Assembly: GCF_023558375.1 (NCBI RefSeq)
Contig: NZ_CP083761.1
Location: 4,295,001 to 4,359,000, forward strand
DNA: 64,000 nt
Source of the DNA: Chroococcidiopsis sp. CCMEE 29
Lineage (GTDB): Bacteria; Cyanobacteriota; Cyanobacteriia; Cyanobacteriales; Chroococcidiopsidaceae
Direction of reading: 5' to 3'
Positions within the stretch are counted from its first letter, which is position 1, and each line of letters opens with the position of its first letter. A model generated the notes under the pieces. It was not told the origin of the DNA, made no database searches, and worked only from the letters and a program-made list of their open reading frames with translations. Of this stretch, positions 61,817 through 64,000 are shown one piece after another. The translations under genes and the position numbers were made by a program.

Positions 61817-64000
61817 ATGGCAGTGTCGCTAAATTTTACTTTTCTGGCTTCTCACGATTCGCAATTGGTGCGGCTGGGTGCTCTAGCCGAGCGGTATTTC
61901 GCTGCTGACCCCAACACTTGCCTGATCAAGCTGCGGCAATTTGGGGAGCGGTTGGCGCAATTGATAGCAGCCGAAGTGGGTTTGTATGTCTCTACTGACG
62001 AGCGACAGATCGATCTATTAAGCCGTCTGCGCGATCGCGGCTTACTCAAAGGAGAGGTAGAGCGTTTATTCCACGAACTGCGGCGGACAGGTAACGAAGC
62101 GACGCATACTCTGGCAGGAAACCACCGAACAGCTCTAAGTAACCTTAAATATGCTCGCCTGCTAGGAATTTGGTTCTATCGAGTAAAAACTAAAGACTCT
62201 AACTTCAATCCCGGTCCTTTTATCCCACCAACTGATCCAGCAGTCGAAACCGAGGCACTGAAACAGGAACTAGAGAAACTACGTGCCGAATTAAGCACTA
62301 GCTTACAAGCAACTGAGTTAGCCCAAATTGCTGCCCAGCAGGAGGAATTGCGACGGCAAGGAGCTGAAGAACTAGCACTTCTAGCAGAGGCAAAGGCGCA
62401 AGAAGCTCTAAGCGACTTAGCTGCTATTCAAGCCCGTGCAGTTACTCAACCAATTCAAAATATTCAACAAACTATCCAGAAGGCTCAGCTCTTTGAGATT
62501 GACTTAGACGAGCGGGAGACACGCCGCCTAATTGATATTCAACTGCGAAACGCTGGTTGGGAGGTAGATTCAGAACAGCTAACCTACCAGAATGGTACTC
62601 GCCCCCAGAAAGGTAAAAATTTGGCGATCGCGGAATGGCCGACGCAAGCAGGACGAGCGGACTATGCTTTGTTCGTGGGACTGCAAGCGATCGCAGTAGT
62701 CGAGGCGAAGCGTCAGAGCAAGGATGTTGCTTCCGGGGCAATCGATCAAGCCAAGCGCTATAGCCGAGATTTTCAGCTAGCGGGTGATGCCATCTTACCG
62801 GGCGGTCCTTGGGGTGAATTCAAGGTTCCGTTTGTATTTGCGACTAACGGACGGGAGTTCTTGCAGCAGTTACGCACCAAAAGCGGGATTTGGTTTTGCG
62901 ATCTGCGACAAAGAGGCAACCTACGCCGTCCCCTACCAACCTGGTACAGCCCCCAAGGATTGATGGATGCGCTAGCCCAAGATGTCGAGCAAGCCCAGCA
63001 GCGACTGGAACAGGAAGGCTTCGACTACAATCTGGAACTGCGCGAATACCAAATCAAAGCGATTCAATCAGTTGAATCGGTATTAGCTCAAGGGCAGAGG
63101 GAACTGCTAATCGCAATGGCGACAGGGACGGGGAAAACCAAAACCTGTATTGCTCTAGTCTATCGACTATTAAAGACTAAGCGCTTTCGCCGGGTGTTAT
63201 TTTTAGTAGACCGCAGGGCATTGGGAGAGCAAACTACTAATGCCTTTAAGGATTCGCGGATGGAGAACTTACAAACCTTTACCGATATTTTTGACCTCAA
63301 AGAACTGGGCGATACCGCACCCGACCGAGACACGAAGGTGCAAATTGCCACAGTCCAGAGTTTTGTCAAGCGCATCCTCTACCCCGGCGATGATACGCCA
63401 GCGTTGACAGCGGATCGATTCGATTGCATTGTAGTGGATGAATGCCACCGGGGGTATTTACTCGATCGAGAGTTAAGCGATAACGAGCTAACCTTCCGCG
63501 ACGAGTCTGATTACATCTCAAAGTATCGGCGCGTGTTGGATCATTTCGATGCCGTCAAAATTGGGTTAACTGCAACTCCGGCGCTACACACTACTCAAAT
63601 CTTTGGGGAACCGATCTACACCTACAGCTACCGAGAAGCTGTAATTGATGGCTGGCTGATTGACCACGAACCCCCCTTCCAGATTCGTACCAAGCTATCC
63701 GAAGATGGCATAGTGTGGAACTCCGGCGAGGCAATGGAATTTTTCGACCCTAAAACGGGGCAACTCGACCTGGTACACGCGCCAGATGAAGTCAAAATTG
63801 AGGTTGAGCAATTTAACAAGCGGGTGGTAACTGAAGAATTTAACCGGGTCGTTTGTGAAGTCCTAGCACGAAATATTGACCCGACCCTAGCAGAAAAAAC
63901 GCTGATCTTTTGTGCTACTGATAATCATGCTGACATTGTGGTGGACCAACTCAAACTGGCTCTAGCAGACCAATACGGCAGTGTGGAAGACGACGCAGTG
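61817..64000 (+). CDS. hsdR: Type I restriction endonuclease subunit R (HsdR), partial at window end
   Basis: The frame starts at the ATG at 61817 and is open to the last base (728 codons, no stop in window). The N-terminal ~110 residues (LVRLGALAERYFAADPNTCLIKLRQFGERLAQLIAAEVG) resemble DUF4145, followed by a coiled coil (~155-215). The nuclease region has RADYALFVGLQAIAVVEAKRQSKDV (~283-300; D...ExK type). Helicase motifs: ATGTGKTKT (~435-443), VVDECHRGY (~539-547), GLTATP, and ALAEKTLIFCATDNHADIVV. This order fits EcoEI-type HsdR, which translocates and cleaves DNA once the methylation/specificity subunits recognise an unmodified site. hsdM and hsdS would be expected beyond the window. Confidence 0.93.
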   Translation, partial: MAVSLNFTFLASHDSQLVRLGALAERYFAADPNTCLIKLRQFGERLAQLIAAEVGLYVSTDERQIDLLSRLRDRGLLKGEVERLFHELRRTGNEATHTLAGNHRTALSNLKYARLLGIWFYRVKTKDSNFNPGPFIPPTDPAVETEALKQELEKLRAELSTSLQATELAQIAAQQEELRRQGAEELALLAEAKAQEALSDLAAIQARAVTQPIQNIQQTIQKAQLFEIDLDERETRRLIDIQLRNAGWEVDSEQLTYQNGTRPQKGKNLAIAEWPTQAGRADYALFVGLQAIAVVEAKRQSKDVASGAIDQAKRYSRDFQLAGDAILPGGPWGEFKVPFVFATNGREFLQQLRTKSGIWFCDLRQRGNLRRPLPTWYSPQGLMDALAQDVEQAQQRLEQEGFDYNLELREYQIKAIQSVESVLAQGQRELLIAMATGTGKTKTCIALVYRLLKTKRFRRVLFLVDRRALGEQTTNAFKDSRMENLQTFTDIFDLKELGDTAPDRDTKVQIATVQSFVKRILYPGDDTPALTADRFDCIVVDECHRGYLLDRELSDNELTFRDESDYISKYRRVLDHFDAVKIGLTATPALHTTQIFGEPIYTYSYREAVIDGWLIDHEPPFQIRTKLSEDGIVWNSGEAMEFFDPKTGQLDLVHAPDEVKIEVEQFNKRVVTEEFNRVVCEVLARNIDPTLAEKTLIFCATDNHADIVVDQLKLALADQYGSVEDDAV

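Noticed and set aside
1-64000. CRISPR array or tRNA/rRNA genes
   Set aside because: No regularly spaced 25-40-bp direct repeats and no rRNA or tRNA core sequences were seen; only heptamer STRRs and ~70-bp elements.

Overview
The window is cyanobacterial chromosome. The evidence is the dense scatter of GCGATCGC (HIP1) palindromes in genes and spacers, plus cyanobacterial families: a CAAD-domain membrane protein, a slr1604-type FtsH, a CrtD carotenoid desaturase, a glutathione/glutaredoxin-type ArsC with Cys8/Cys80/Cys82, Uma2 and DUF29 proteins, and heptanucleotide tandem repeats (STRRs). No rRNA, tRNA or CRISPR array was found. The genus cannot be fixed from the sequence alone.

Layout. 0-3.4 kb: three tandem PRC-barrel/DUF2382 stress-type proteins. 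3.5-8.7 kb, mostly minus strand: FtsH, an aminotransferase class IV enzyme with an apparent ATT start, a TPR-like membrane protein, small hypotheticals and a sodium:solute symporter remnant. 8.8-12.9 kb: an arsenic island (arsR, an SphX/PstS-like phosphate/arsenate-binding lipoprotein, acr3, arsH, arsC). 13-33.6 kb: housekeeping genes, including UPF0060, an acyltransferase, smc, a PRC protein, hslO, a long repeat protein, CAAD, crtD (broken by one in-frame TAA), an SDR, a CNNM/CorC protein, mfd, a double-length ThyX-like protein and a thioredoxin-like protein.

33.7-42 kb is accessory DNA: secreted pentapeptide and other small proteins, a frameshifted HTH gene behind a duplicated palindrome, and a minus-strand block of three closely packed genes. 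These are an XRE-ImmA protease-regulator, a PIN-domain protein, and an unrecognised 801-residue protein with a zinc ribbon and a PD-(D/E)xK-like nuclease motif. A 55-residue small protein diverges from the block, and a decayed IS630-type transposase lies beyond it.

42-61 kb: an M20 amidohydrolase, MgtE, DUF2231 and DUF2993 proteins, two hemerythrin-like proteins, an SDR, a PGM1-type ATP-grasp ligase, a Ser/Thr kinase, a methanogen-output-domain sensor overlapping a hybrid histidine kinase, a TnpB fragment, uvrA, Uma2, DUF29 and gatC. 61.5-64 kb: a frameshifted XRE gene followed by a type I restriction HsdR subunit that runs off the window end.

The strongest unexplained signals are (a) the XRE-ImmA/PIN/nuclease block, a candidate toxin-antitoxin or defence module; (b) in-frame intrusion of STRR-like G-rich repeats into smc, mfd and uvrA, all translating to related GEAGE/EQGEQGE tracts; and (c) a dispersed ~70-bp element present in four copies at gene boundaries.
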